Shown: piece by piece, positions 1 to 5,986 of the stretch
How the letters are laid out: each line of letters begins with the position of its first letter
Position numbering within the stretch: the first letter of the stretch is position 1
NCBI GenBank assembly: GCA_946615495.1
Contig: CAMOHY010000133.1
Coordinates: forward strand, 1-6,321
Direction of reading: 5' to 3'
DNA length: 6,321 nucleotides
Source of the DNA: an uncultured Clostridia bacterium
GTDB taxonomy: Bacteria > Bacillota > Clostridia > Christensenellales > Aristaeellaceae
Position numbers and translations under genes: made by a program
Notes under the pieces: generated by a model
The model's database searches: none
What the model saw: the letters and a program-made list of their open reading frames with translations, nothing else
What the model was told of the DNA's origin: nothing

Positions 1-16
1 TCCTTTCTATACAAAC

Positions 17-45
17 GCCCCGCCGGGGACGGTCTCCAGCGGGGC
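17..45 (-). terminator. Possible terminator of the CARDB-like membrane protein gene
   Basis: A 29-nt inverted repeat lies about 50 nt past the stop codon of the minus-strand gene. Outer arms GCCCCGC (17-23) and GCGGGGC (39-45) match perfectly. Read as minus-strand RNA the pairing continues through a U-G wobble and five more positions with one A-C mismatch, leaving a 3-nt loop (30-32). The sequence after the stem on the minus strand is GTTTGTAT, a weak T tract, so this may be an inefficient terminator or only an mRNA 3'-end stabiliser. Confidence 0.5.
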
Positions 46-97
46 TTCATACTATCCGCGTTCTATAAGAAGAATAGTATCAGATCACATTCAGGGA

Positions 98-2050
98 TTA
101 TTCCCCATCCTCCTTGCGGGAAGAACGGCGGCGGCGGCGCTTGGGCTCTTCGCTCGCGGCTTCCGCTGCTTCATCCTCCACCGGGTCCAGCGTCAGCTGG
201 ACCGTTTTGGGGGCTTCAATGGAAGACGGCGCTTCCGGTTTGGTTTCTTCGCGGCTGAGCCGGTAGCCGCCCTCGCCGTCGGTGTCGGGCATATTGCCAG
301 CGGCGGGCGCTTCGTTTTCTCCGGCCTCGGCGGCGCTGCTAAGCACCTTTTCATGGGGCAGCACCACAGGCGCCGCTTCCTCAACGGCGTTTTCCCGGCT
401 TTCGATTTCTTCCTCTACGGCCTCGTCAAATTCGTGGTCGCCGGGTTCCGTATAGTCCCTGCGCTCCGCCAGGTCCAAATGGTCATAAGCGGCTTTGGAT
501 TTACTCTTCTTGCGCATGCGGATAACGGTGCTCACGGCAAACAGCACCAGCGCCACCCCAAACAGCGCGCCCAGCGCCACCGCCGCGGTCAGCAGGGCGT
601 TGCGCCCCTGGCCCATGAGCGGATCCGCCGGGGAGGGCGTTACCAGCACCGGCGGGGCCACCGTGGCCAGGGGCACTTCGGTGGGCGCAGGGGTGGTCCT
701 GTCAATGGACACCCGGATGGTGTTGGAATCAAAGGTGACGGTATTGTTCAGGGAATCCTTCAGGGAAGCGGTAAAGCGGAACTGGCCCGCCTGGGAAATG
801 CGCACATCCCGGTCCAGCACGGCACTTTCGCCCGGCTCCAGGGCGGAAATGGTATAGATGGCGGTGGAGCCGTGGGTGATAGCGATTTTTTCCGCTTTGA
901 TGTTGCTGTTGTTGGTAACGGTCAGGTGGAATTTTACGTCAGCCGGCACCTGGGGCACCGTTTCCTGGTCGCAGGTCAAATTCAAGGTGAGCAGCAGCTG
1001 CTTTTCCGGGTCAAACACGCCAACGCGCAATTCGTTGGAGCTAAGGGTCCGGGTTTCGCCCGTATTGTCCGGCAGCGTAGCGGTCACTTTAAAATCCGTG
1101 GGCTCCATGAGGATGAATTCCTTCTGCTCCGTCACGGTGGCGCCGGCGGGAATGGACAGGTTGGTCAAAATCTCCCCGCGCTTTTGCTCCGTCACCGTTA
1201 CGTTGGAGTAGGACACGTTGCCGGCGTTGGTAAAGGTGATAACCAAGGTGGCGGCTTCGCCCACGTTCACGCCCTGGGTGGGGGTGGACAGTTCAATCTT
1301 CAAATTAGGGTTTGCCTTGGGGATGACTGCGTCCTCCACGGTTTCCTTGAGCGTCTGGGCGCTTCCCTTGGCTTTATAGGTAATGGCGGCGTTGCTGGTC
1401 AAATCGGCGTTGCCGATGCGGGTGGAGAAGGAAACGGTGGTGCGTTCCCCCGCGGGAAGGGATTTGACCGTTTTGGCTGTTTTGGTAATATTTTCCTGCA
1501 CCCGGATATCCGTCAATTCCACGTTGCCGTTGTTGTACAGTTCGTAGGTCACGTTGGCTTGTCCGCCGGAACGGACCACCTGCGGGTTGATGGTGCGGGT
1601 GACGGCCAGGTTCACCCTTTCGCCCATAAATTCCACATGGGCCACGGCCTGGCGGTTCAATTCCACCAGGGCGCCGGATTCATCCTCCAGGTGATAGCGC
1701 AGGGTATAGGCCACGGCGCCCGCGTCCAATTGGGCCTGGGTCACGTTCCATTTGCCCTCCCAGGACCGGGAATCGCCGGATTTGAGCACATAGGAGCCGC
1801 CGTCCCCAAAGGAGGAAACCACGTTGCCATCCGGGTCATACAGCGTAACGGGGGCGATCATATCCGTATCGCTGGGATTGGATACGCGCAAAGACACGCT
1901 GATTTCCCCTGGGCCGGTCAGGCTCTGGGGCGTAGCCTGGATGGTAAAGGTCACCGGGTCGTTATCCTCCGCCATGGCGGGAACACATACAAGAACCATA
2001 AGCAGGAGCAGCGCTCCTGTGTACCGCAATAATCTGCGGGCAAACCTCAT
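98..2050 (-). CDS. Secreted single-pass membrane protein with tandem CARDB/NEW3-like Ig-fold modules
   Basis: The product is 650 aa. Residues 1-27 are a signal peptide: basic start (R3, R5, R6, R9), hydrophobic core 12-23, and an AMA|E cleavage site after A27. The outside part (about 28-450) is beta-rich and built of about four related modules, roughly 33-143, 147-245, 248-345 and 354-448. The later ones carry the pattern 'V..G..A.....NNGN' (for example YNNGNVELTDIRV at 172-184 and FTNAGNVSYSNVTV at 273-286) typical of CARDB, DUF11 and NEW3-type adhesion modules. A Pro/Thr linker follows (452-478), then one membrane helix (about 485-510) with a basic stop-transfer stretch RMRKKSKSK (511-519). 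The remaining 130 residues should be cytoplasmic: strongly acidic, ending in KRRRRR (637-642). The start is set by AAGGAGGG (2058-2065), 7 nt upstream. No enzyme motif is visible, so the function is unknown; a surface scaffold or sensor is an inference. The gene lies downstream of yunB on the same strand but has its own promoter. Confidence 0.85.
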   Translation of the reverse strand: MRFARRLLRYTGALLLLMVLVCVPAMAEDNDPVTFTIQATPQSLTGPGEISVSLRVSNPSDTDMIAPVTLYDPDGNVVSSFGDGGSYVLKSGDSRSWEGKWNVTQAQLDAGAVAYTLRYHLEDESGALVELNRQAVAHVEFMGERVNLAVTRTINPQVVRSGGQANVTYELYNNGNVELTDIRVQENITKTAKTVKSLPAGERTTVSFSTRIGNADLTSNAAITYKAKGSAQTLKETVEDAVIPKANPNLKIELSTPTQGVNVGEAATLVITFTNAGNVSYSNVTVTEQKRGEILTNLSIPAGATVTEQKEFILMEPTDFKVTATLPDNTGETRTLSSNELRVGVFDPEKQLLLTLNLTCDQETVPQVPADVKFHLTVTNNSNIKAEKIAITHGSTAIYTISALEPGESAVLDRDVRISQAGQFRFTASLKDSLNNTVTFDSNTIRVSIDRTTPAPTEVPLATVAPPVLVTPSPADPLMGQGRNALLTAAVALGALFGVALVLFAVSTVIRMRKKSKSKAAYDHLDLAERRDYTEPGDHEFDEAVEEEIESRENAVEEAAPVVLPHEKVLSSAAEAGENEAPAAGNMPDTDGEGGYRLSREETKPEAPSSIEAPKTVQLTLDPVEDEAAEAASEEPKRRRRRSSRKEDGE

Positions 2051-2070
2051 TGCCCTTCCCTCCTTCCGCA

Positions 2071-2084
2071 GGCGCTTTTGCGCC
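2071..2084 (-). promoter_or_regulatory. Small hairpin in the 5' UTR next to the ribosome binding site
   Basis: GGCGC-TTTT-GCGCC is a perfect 5-bp stem with a 4-nt loop. In the minus-strand mRNA (loop AAAA) it lies 5 nt before the Shine-Dalgarno sequence of the CARDB-like gene. It leaves the binding site itself unpaired, so it may stabilise the message or influence ribosome access; this is inference. Confidence 0.35.
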
Positions 2085-2112
2085 GGGGAAAAATTAATCC
2101 ACTTTATTTCAT

Positions 2113-2141
2113 ATTTTAGTTCAAGAAAGCCCGCCTGTCAA
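2113..2141 (-). promoter_or_regulatory. Housekeeping (sigma-A type) promoter of the CARDB-like gene
   Basis: On the minus strand a perfect -35 TTGACA (2136-2141) is followed by a 17-nt spacer and a -10 TAAAAT (2113-2118), 5/6 to consensus. Transcription would start near 2106, giving a leader of about 55 nt before the ATG at 2050. The surrounding 179-bp intergenic DNA is AT-rich. This makes the gene independently transcribed from yunB upstream and suggests vegetative expression. Confidence 0.75.
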
Positions 2142-2229
2142 GCAAAGTGTATACTTTCCTACCAAAAGAAATTGATTTTTTACATCTTTTCTTCTATTAA
2201 AACCCATTTTCGGGGCATTTTTACCGCGT

Positions 2230-2916
2230 TCAGCCGTCCGGAATGGCAAAATTCAGCGCGTCGCCCATATCCGGCACCTGCACGTAGGATTGGGGCACCT
2301 CCCCCACGATGATGGATTCGGCGATGAGCACCTGGCTGCCCAGGGACACCTGCCGCGCCCCGCTGGGAATGACCAGGCGCACCACGGTGTGCAGGGAAAG
2401 ATAGATTTTGTGCCGCGTCTGGTTGATGCCCGCGGATTCAAATTCCGTGGAAAAAGCGGCGGACACCGCGCTGACCGGCACGATGCGCACCCGGACGCGG
2501 GGCCCCAGCGCCGAAAAAAAGGGAATGCCCAGGGCCGCCCCCAGCGGAATGGACACGCTCTGCGCCTCGGCGCTTTCCAGCCGGGCCTGGGCCTGCAGGG
2601 CGGTAAAGGCCGCCAATTCGTTCATGCGCACGGCGTTCGCCTGGAGCATCGTCACCTTGCCCGCGCTGTCCGTGCGCACGTTCATCATGTCCTGATAGGT
2701 AATTTCGTCGCCCATCACGTCGCGCACGGCCTCGTGCATATATTCCACGGCCATGGCCTCCGCCCGCGCGTAAGCCATGTCCAGAATCACCGATTCCATG
2801 TTTTTTTCCAGCAGCAGGCCCAGGGCCGCCAGCCCCGCCGCCGCCAATAAAAGAATTCTTATCAGCCGCCACCGGCCGCTTTTCCCCGTTCCTTTCCCGC
2901 ATGCTCTCATTTTCAT
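2230..2916 (-). CDS. yunB: Sporulation protein YunB
   Basis: The product is 228 aa, near the length of Bacillus YunB (about 250 aa). A basic N-terminus is followed by one membrane helix (about 19-36), with the rest outside. Family landmarks are very clear: EITYQDMMNVRTDSAGKV (71-88), IPLGAALGIPFFSALGPRV (123-141) leading into VRIVPV, EFESAGINQTRHKIYLSLH (158-176), then VVRLVIPSGA (178-187) and IAESIIVGEVPQSYV (198-212). YunB in B. subtilis belongs to the mother-cell sigma-E regulon and is needed for normal sporulation; its biochemical role is not established. The start at 2916 is chosen over the in-frame ATG at 2910 because AAAGGAC (2924-2930) lies 7 nt upstream of it. No convincing promoter was identified: a CATAAAAT on the minus strand (2949-2956) resembles a sigma-E -10 but has no matching -35. 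The gene is strong evidence for an endospore former. Confidence 0.93.
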   Translation of the reverse strand: MKMRACGKGTGKSGRWRLIRILLLAAAGLAALGLLLEKNMESVILDMAYARAEAMAVEYMHEAVRDVMGDEITYQDMMNVRTDSAGKVTMLQANAVRMNELAAFTALQAQARLESAEAQSVSIPLGAALGIPFFSALGPRVRVRIVPVSAVSAAFSTEFESAGINQTRHKIYLSLHTVVRLVIPSGARQVSLGSQVLIAESIIVGEVPQSYVQVPDMGDALNFAIPDG

Positions 2917-3078
2917 CTCCCCCGTCCTTTTGCTCCCTCCGTTTTATCATTTTATGCGCGCGTTTCCTCCCGCTTGCCTGCGGCGGCTCAAATTGCCCAA
3001 AAATTCTGCGTTATTTCACAAAGTCGATACTTTTATAAAAACTTTTGTAATTTTTTTGTAAATGACTAAGGGAAACTG
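2917..3078. other. AT-rich part of the divergent intergenic region
   Basis: This stretch separates yunB (minus) from the promoter of the Cys/His-repeat gene (plus). The part next to yunB holds its ribosome binding site and is GC-mixed; about 3000-3065 is very AT-rich, with runs of T and A, a short palindrome AAAGT-CGAT-ACTTT (3019-3032), and two ACTTTT copies within 20 bp. No open reading frame with a plausible start is seen. The yunB promoter should lie here but cannot be assigned with confidence. Confidence 0.5.
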
Positions 3079-3108
3079 TTGACAATTTCCTAATATCTGT
3101 GGTATATT
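3079..3108 (+). promoter_or_regulatory. Strong sigma-A type promoter with extended -10
   Basis: A perfect -35 TTGACA (3079-3084), an 18-nt spacer and a -10 TATATT (3103-3108) preceded by TGG (3100-3102), which gives the TGn extended -10 form. Transcription would start near 3115, about 200 nt upstream of the next start codon. The match suggests high vegetative expression of the secreted repeat protein. Confidence 0.75.
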
Positions 3109-3114
3109 TTTACG

Positions 3115-3316
3115 TGAAGAATCAGGCGAATTTTCCCTGCTGTCCCCTTGATTCCGCTTCCTTTTCTTCCCCGTTTGGAAGGCAGGATGGGCGGACGGCG
3201 CCGGCGCGGATTCAGTCCCGCTTCTGCGGAAGATCGGACGCGGTTCTTCAAATTATAAGAACTTGTCGGCCGAACGCCTGATTTCGCCGACGCAATTTTA
3301 AGGAGGAAGATTCAGG
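3115..3316 (+). promoter_or_regulatory. Long, potentially structured 5' leader of the repeat-protein gene
   Basis: From the predicted transcript start to the ATG there are about 200 nt without a credible ORF. The ends are complementary: AATCAGGCG (3120-3128) pairs perfectly with CGCCTGATT (3275-3283). Inside are smaller stems: GTTCTT (3243-3248) with AAGAAC (3257-3262), CCGC (3218-3221) with GCGG (3226-3229), CCTGC (3136-3140) with GCAGG (3182-3186), and the 8-bp palindrome TCGGCCGA (3266-3273). A competing pairing, GGCGAA (3125-3130) with TTCGCC (3283-3288), would disrupt the closing stem. I do not recognise a known riboswitch class. The ribosome binding site AAGGAGG (3300-3306) follows 16 nt after the closing stem. 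Regulation by this leader is inference. Confidence 0.45.
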
Positions 3317-4912
3317 ATGAATAAAAAAGATTGCATCCGCCGGATTCTTTTCTTCGCCGCCGTTCTTGCCCTGATGCTGTGTGTGGCTGTAGGCGCGGCT
3401 GCGGAGGGCACGGATCCCTGCCCGGACGGCACCCAGCACAAGGGCCCCTTCAGCTACCGCAACCGGGTAAACGCCACCTGCACCGACACCGGCCACCAGG
3501 ATAAGTACTGCGACGCCTGCGGCCGTTTCGTGGGCACCGAGACCATCAGCGCCATCGGCCACCAGTTTGAAACCAGCAGCCGCGTGATTACCGCCCCCAC
3601 CTGCCTGACCGCCGGCCTGCGGCAGGACACCAGCATCTGCAAGGTGTGCGGCTATAACGGCGGCACCACCGATGTGACCATGCCCGCCCTGGGCCATGAC
3701 TGGGGCAGCTGGAACGTGACCAAGCCCGCCACCTGCACCGCCAAGGGCGTTGAAACCCGCGTGTGCAAGCGCGACAGCAGCCATGTGGAAAACCGCGATG
3801 TGGACGCCCTGGGCCATGATTGGGGCCCCTGGGCTCGCACCACTGAGCCCACCTGCGAAAAGCCCGGCGAAAACACCCGCGTGTGCCGGAACGATTCCTC
3901 CCACAAGGAAACTCAGTCCGTGCCCGCCATCGGCCATAAGTGGGACAGCGGCAAGGTGACCCGCGAGCCCGACTGCACCAACGCCGGCGTGCGCACCTAC
4001 ACCTGCCAGAACGACCCCACACACACCCGCACCGAAGCCATCCCCGCCGTGCCCACCGCCCATAAGTGGGACAGCGGCCGGATTACCAAGGCTCCCAACT
4101 GCACCGAGCCCGGCGTGCGCACCTACACCTGCACCGTCAATTCCGCCCACACCAAGACGGAATCCATCCCCGCGGACCCCAACGCCCACGATTGGGACAA
4201 CGGCAAAGTGACCAAGCCCGCCACCTGTGAAGAACCCGGCACCCGCGTGTACACCTGCCGCATCAATTCCGCCCATACCAAGACGGAAACCATTCCCCCG
4301 CTGGGCCATAAGTGGGACAAGGGCACCATCACCAAGCAGCCCACCCTCACCGAGGAAGGCGAAAAGCTGTATGTGTGCCAGAACGATCCTTCCCACACCC
4401 GCACCGAAAAGCTGGGCGTGCTCACCATGAACAACAACACCGTGTGCGCCTTCGGTCCCCGGCTGCGCGATGTGAACCTGTATCCCTACAACACCGATCT
4501 GTGGTACATGTTCACGCCCTTCGACGCTTCCAAGGACGGCGTGCAGACCTATGAACTGGTGGCCTCCAATATGTACATCGTCGGCAACCTGACCCTGACC
4601 ATCCGGGACGGCTACCTGACCGTGGACTACAAGCTGGCCGATACCTCCAAGTTCGATATCACCCTGGAATTCTTCACCGTGCTCAACCGCATCAACGATC
4701 TGACGCAGTATGAGCCCGAAACCCTGCAGGCCCTGCGCATGAACAAAAACCAGCCCATCAACCTGGCCGAGACCTTCGGGGACGACACCAACCTGGTGCT
4801 CTACTTCTGCAGCCGCTGCAATTACACCTATTCCAGCCGCTACACTTCCCTGAATTACAACTCCGCCGCTCACCAGCGCCTGGTCAATTCCATGCTGGCC
4901 CTGATGGACTAA
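3317..4912 (+). CDS. Secreted Cys/His-repeat protein with unidentified C-terminal domain
   Basis: The product is 531 aa. Residues 1-29 form a signal peptide (basic start, hydrophobic 10-26, cleavage near AAA|E). Residues 47-367 contain eight repeats of about 40 aa ending in a GH(D/K/Q)(W/F) motif. Repeats 1 and 2 have C-x9/11-CxxC-G; repeats 3-8 have C-x9-C-x5-H (for example C140, C150, H156). The last repeat has Leu344 in place of its first Cys. Such repeats are common in secreted proteins of gut Clostridia; metal binding or disulfide bonding is inferred from the residues. Residues 368-531 are a distinct mixed alpha/beta domain without repeats, containing Tyr/Asn-rich stretches and a CSRC pair (498-501), which I do not recognise. 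There is no LPXTG, S-layer or other anchor at the C-terminus, so the protein is probably released or held non-covalently. The start is supported by AAGGAGG (3300-3306) with 10-nt spacing. It is monocistronic: own promoter and terminator. Confidence 0.88.
   Translation: MNKKDCIRRILFFAAVLALMLCVAVGAAAEGTDPCPDGTQHKGPFSYRNRVNATCTDTGHQDKYCDACGRFVGTETISAIGHQFETSSRVITAPTCLTAGLRQDTSICKVCGYNGGTTDVTMPALGHDWGSWNVTKPATCTAKGVETRVCKRDSSHVENRDVDALGHDWGPWARTTEPTCEKPGENTRVCRNDSSHKETQSVPAIGHKWDSGKVTREPDCTNAGVRTYTCQNDPTHTRTEAIPAVPTAHKWDSGRITKAPNCTEPGVRTYTCTVNSAHTKTESIPADPNAHDWDNGKVTKPATCEEPGTRVYTCRINSAHTKTETIPPLGHKWDKGTITKQPTLTEEGEKLYVCQNDPSHTRTEKLGVLTMNNNTVCAFGPRLRDVNLYPYNTDLWYMFTPFDASKDGVQTYELVASNMYIVGNLTLTIRDGYLTVDYKLADTSKFDITLEFFTVLNRINDLTQYEPETLQALRMNKNQPINLAETFGDDTNLVLYFCSRCNYTYSSRYTSLNYNSAAHQRLVNSMLALMD
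3455..4417 (+). repeat. Array of eight ~40-codon tandem repeats within the secreted protein gene
   Basis: The units cover residues 47-84, 85-129, 130-169, 170-209, 210-251, 252-293, 294-333 and 334-367. Units 5 and 6 are 42 codons and most others 40. DNA identity is highest between units 5, 6 and 7: 3984-4006 equals 4110-4132 exactly (23 nt, offset 126), and 4139-4162 matches 4265-4288 with one mismatch at the same offset. The first two units are more diverged and have CxxC pairs. The pattern fits duplication of internal units during the gene's history. Confidence 0.85.
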
Positions 4913-4926
4913 AACAAAAGCTTTTC

Positions 4927-4953
4927 ATCCCGCCCTTATGGGGCGGGATTTTT
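4927..4953 (+). terminator. Intrinsic terminator between convergent genes
   Basis: ATCCCGCCC (4927-4935) pairs perfectly with GGGCGGGAT (4941-4949) around a 5-nt loop and is followed by TTTTGTTTG, 15 nt after the stop codon of the repeat-protein gene. On the minus strand the stem is followed by GAAAAGCTTTTGTTTT, so it may also end transcripts of the convergent YlbJ-like gene. Confidence 0.92.
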
Positions 4954-4974
4954 GTTTGCATTTTTTCCGGCAGC

Positions 4975-5793
4975 TCACAGCATGCCGCAGGCTGCGGCCC
5001 AGGCCCAGCACAGCAAGCCGGACAGCGCCGCGTGCACGAGCCTGAGCAAAAGCAGCTGCGCAGGCTTTACGCCGCTTTCCTGCCAGAAGGCGGCGTTTTG
5101 CAGCAGGATGGAAAGCCCTCCAAAGGAGCAGGCGGCGCAGGAAAGGGGCACGGCAAACGGAGTGCGGAGGGCAATCAGGCTTTTCACCCCCGCCGTCACC
5201 TCCAAAGCGCACTGAATGCCCGCTCCAGCCCACGCAGGCAAGCGGGGAAAGGCGCAGCGCGCCATCCGCGCCGCAACGCAGCCCAGCATCATGCACAGGG
5301 CCACGGTGAGCAGCGCCAGCGCGCTTTCCCGCAGGGCCGCTCCCAGCGCCATGGGCGACGGCCTCGGCGCCGTCCATTCTTCCTTTACGGCAATGCAAAG
5401 CCCCGTCAGCAGCGCCCCCGCGATGTGGCATGCCAGAATCAGCCGGCCCGCGGACGGGCTTTCCAGCCATGCGCTCAGCGTGCCCAGGAAAAACATGGGG
5501 CTCATGGTGCCCGTTATGGCGGCGGACCGCAGCGCCAGGGAGCCCTTCAGCCCCGCCTCCTGCATCAGCCGCGCCCCGCCGGGAGAGCCGCACAGCCAGC
5601 CCAGCGCGTATCTGAACCATATTCCGCCTTTCACCCGGCTGGTCAGCATCAGCATGCAGGCCATGAACGGCCCCAGCACCGGCGCGATGGCCCGCGCCCA
5701 CAGCCAAAGCCCCTGGGCCGCCGCCGCCGCCGCCTCTTGCGGAAACGCCATCATCGCTCCCGCCAGCGCCCCAAACGCCCACGCGTATCCCAT
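4975..5793 (-). CDS. YlbJ-like sporulation integral membrane protein (nucleoside recognition/Gate domain)
   Basis: The product is 272 aa and very hydrophobic, with roughly six to eight membrane segments (about 3-16, 30-50, 58-70, 87-108, 117-136, 153-177, 212-232 and 245-268). It resembles YlbJ in two blocks. The first is ALGWLCGSPGGARLMQE (63-79) with the following SPMFFLGTLSAWL (98-110), matching the 'G.P.GA.L ... PLF..G' region. The second is ALEVTAGVKSL (196-206) with SFGGLSILLQ (223-232) and the RLVHAALSGLL end (251-261), matching 'E.T.G ... FGG.S...Q ... RL..G'. B. subtilis YlbJ is a sigma-E-dependent protein needed for a stable spore cortex, about 400 aa, so this one is shorter. The reading frame extends to a GTG at 5814, but the ATG at 5793 is preferred because GGGGGAGG (5801-5808) sits 7 nt upstream of it and nothing suitable precedes the GTG. 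It could instead be another Gate-domain transporter-like protein. Confidence 0.72.
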   Translation of the reverse strand: MGYAWAFGALAGAMMAFPQEAAAAAAQGLWLWARAIAPVLGPFMACMLMLTSRVKGGIWFRYALGWLCGSPGGARLMQEAGLKGSLALRSAAITGTMSPMFFLGTLSAWLESPSAGRLILACHIAGALLTGLCIAVKEEWTAPRPSPMALGAALRESALALLTVALCMMLGCVAARMARCAFPRLPAWAGAGIQCALEVTAGVKSLIALRTPFAVPLSCAACSFGGLSILLQNAAFWQESGVKPAQLLLLRLVHAALSGLLCWAWAAACGML

Positions 5794-5800
5794 CCCGATC

Positions 5801-5808
5801 CCTCCCCC
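5801..5808 (-). promoter_or_regulatory. Ribosome binding site that fixes the YlbJ-like start
   Basis: GGGGGAGG on the minus strand is 7 nt upstream of the ATG at 5793. If the upstream GTG at 5814 were the start, this sequence would be inside the coding region and the GTG would have no Shine-Dalgarno sequence. Confidence 0.65.
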
Positions 5809-5908
5809 GGCCACCTTATGCCCAAAGCGGAAGAAAAAGAACGGCAGGCTTTTTGCGCCTTAGAAAACGGCGTTTCTGTGGCAGCACTTGCGGGCGGGAA
5901 AGAAAGGG

Positions 5909-5917
5909 TGATATAAT
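5909..5917 (+). promoter_or_regulatory. Upstream extended -10 element (P1)
   Basis: TGATATAAT combines TGn with a perfect TATAAT. A poor -35 candidate, TTGCGG (5888-5893), lies 18 nt before the hexamer. Transcription would start near 5924, directly before the hairpin at 5926-5944, and would read toward the response regulator. Confidence 0.5.
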
Positions 5918-5925
5918 AACGAGGA

Positions 5926-5944
5926 AATCTGCCATAGGCAGATT
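5926..5944. promoter_or_regulatory. Perfect 8-bp inverted repeat downstream of P1
   Basis: AATCTGCC-ATA-GGCAGATT is a perfect palindrome with a 3-nt centre. It covers about +3 to +21 relative to the predicted P1 start, where it could be a repressor operator or a hairpin at the 5' end of the P1 transcript. No T tract follows on the plus strand, so it is not a terminator. Confidence 0.5.
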
Positions 5945-5950
5945 GTCCGT

Positions 5951-5981
5951 CCCGCCGGCTCCCGTAGGGTTAGGCGGCGGG
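5951..5981. promoter_or_regulatory. Second inverted repeat between P1 and P2
   Basis: CCCGCCG (5951-5957) pairs perfectly with CGGCGGG (5975-5981) around a 17-nt loop that itself contains CCC-GTA-GGG. It occupies the -35 region of the downstream promoter P2, so a protein or RNA structure acting here could influence P2. The role is inferred from position only. Confidence 0.4.
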
Positions 5982-5986
5982 CGTTA

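Noticed and set aside
49..80. ATACTAT (49-55) and ATAGTAT (74-80) inverted repeat as an operator or attachment site
   Set aside because: A 7-bp AT-only match with an 18-bp gap is likely by chance, and nothing nearby supports a function.
353..2032. 559-codon open frame on the plus strand opposite the CARDB-like gene
   Set aside because: It has Gly/His/Arg-rich composition without domains and no convincing start. It is explained by GC-rich codon use in the real gene on the other strand.
2199..2222. Weak inverted repeat after yunB (AAAACCC ... GGG..TTTT) as a terminator
   Set aside because: The stem has only three G-C pairs and needs an asymmetric bulge, so it is too weak to call.
2438..2950. 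170-codon minus-strand frame overlapping yunB
   Set aside because: It is a shifted frame of yunB with a Gly/Arg-rich product; YunB conservation is entirely in the other frame. I found no sign of a frameshift in yunB.
2949..2956. CATAAAAT on the minus strand upstream of yunB as a sigma-E -10 element
   Set aside because: The -10 resembles the sigma-E consensus and the position is reasonable, but the DNA 14-15 nt further upstream is GC-rich and has no sigma-E-like -35, so it is not called as a promoter.
3099..3281. 60-codon ORF in the leader of the repeat-protein gene, considered as a leader peptide
   Set aside because: It would start with GTG upstream of and overlapping the -10 box, so it would not be in the transcript, and it has no ribosome binding site.
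3248..4873. 541-codon open frame on the minus strand opposite the repeat-protein gene
   Set aside because: It is antisense to a gene with signal peptide, ribosome binding site, promoter and terminator. Its product is a low-complexity Gly/Ala/Val/His sequence that mirrors the repeats and the GC-rich third positions; no ribosome binding site or domain was seen.
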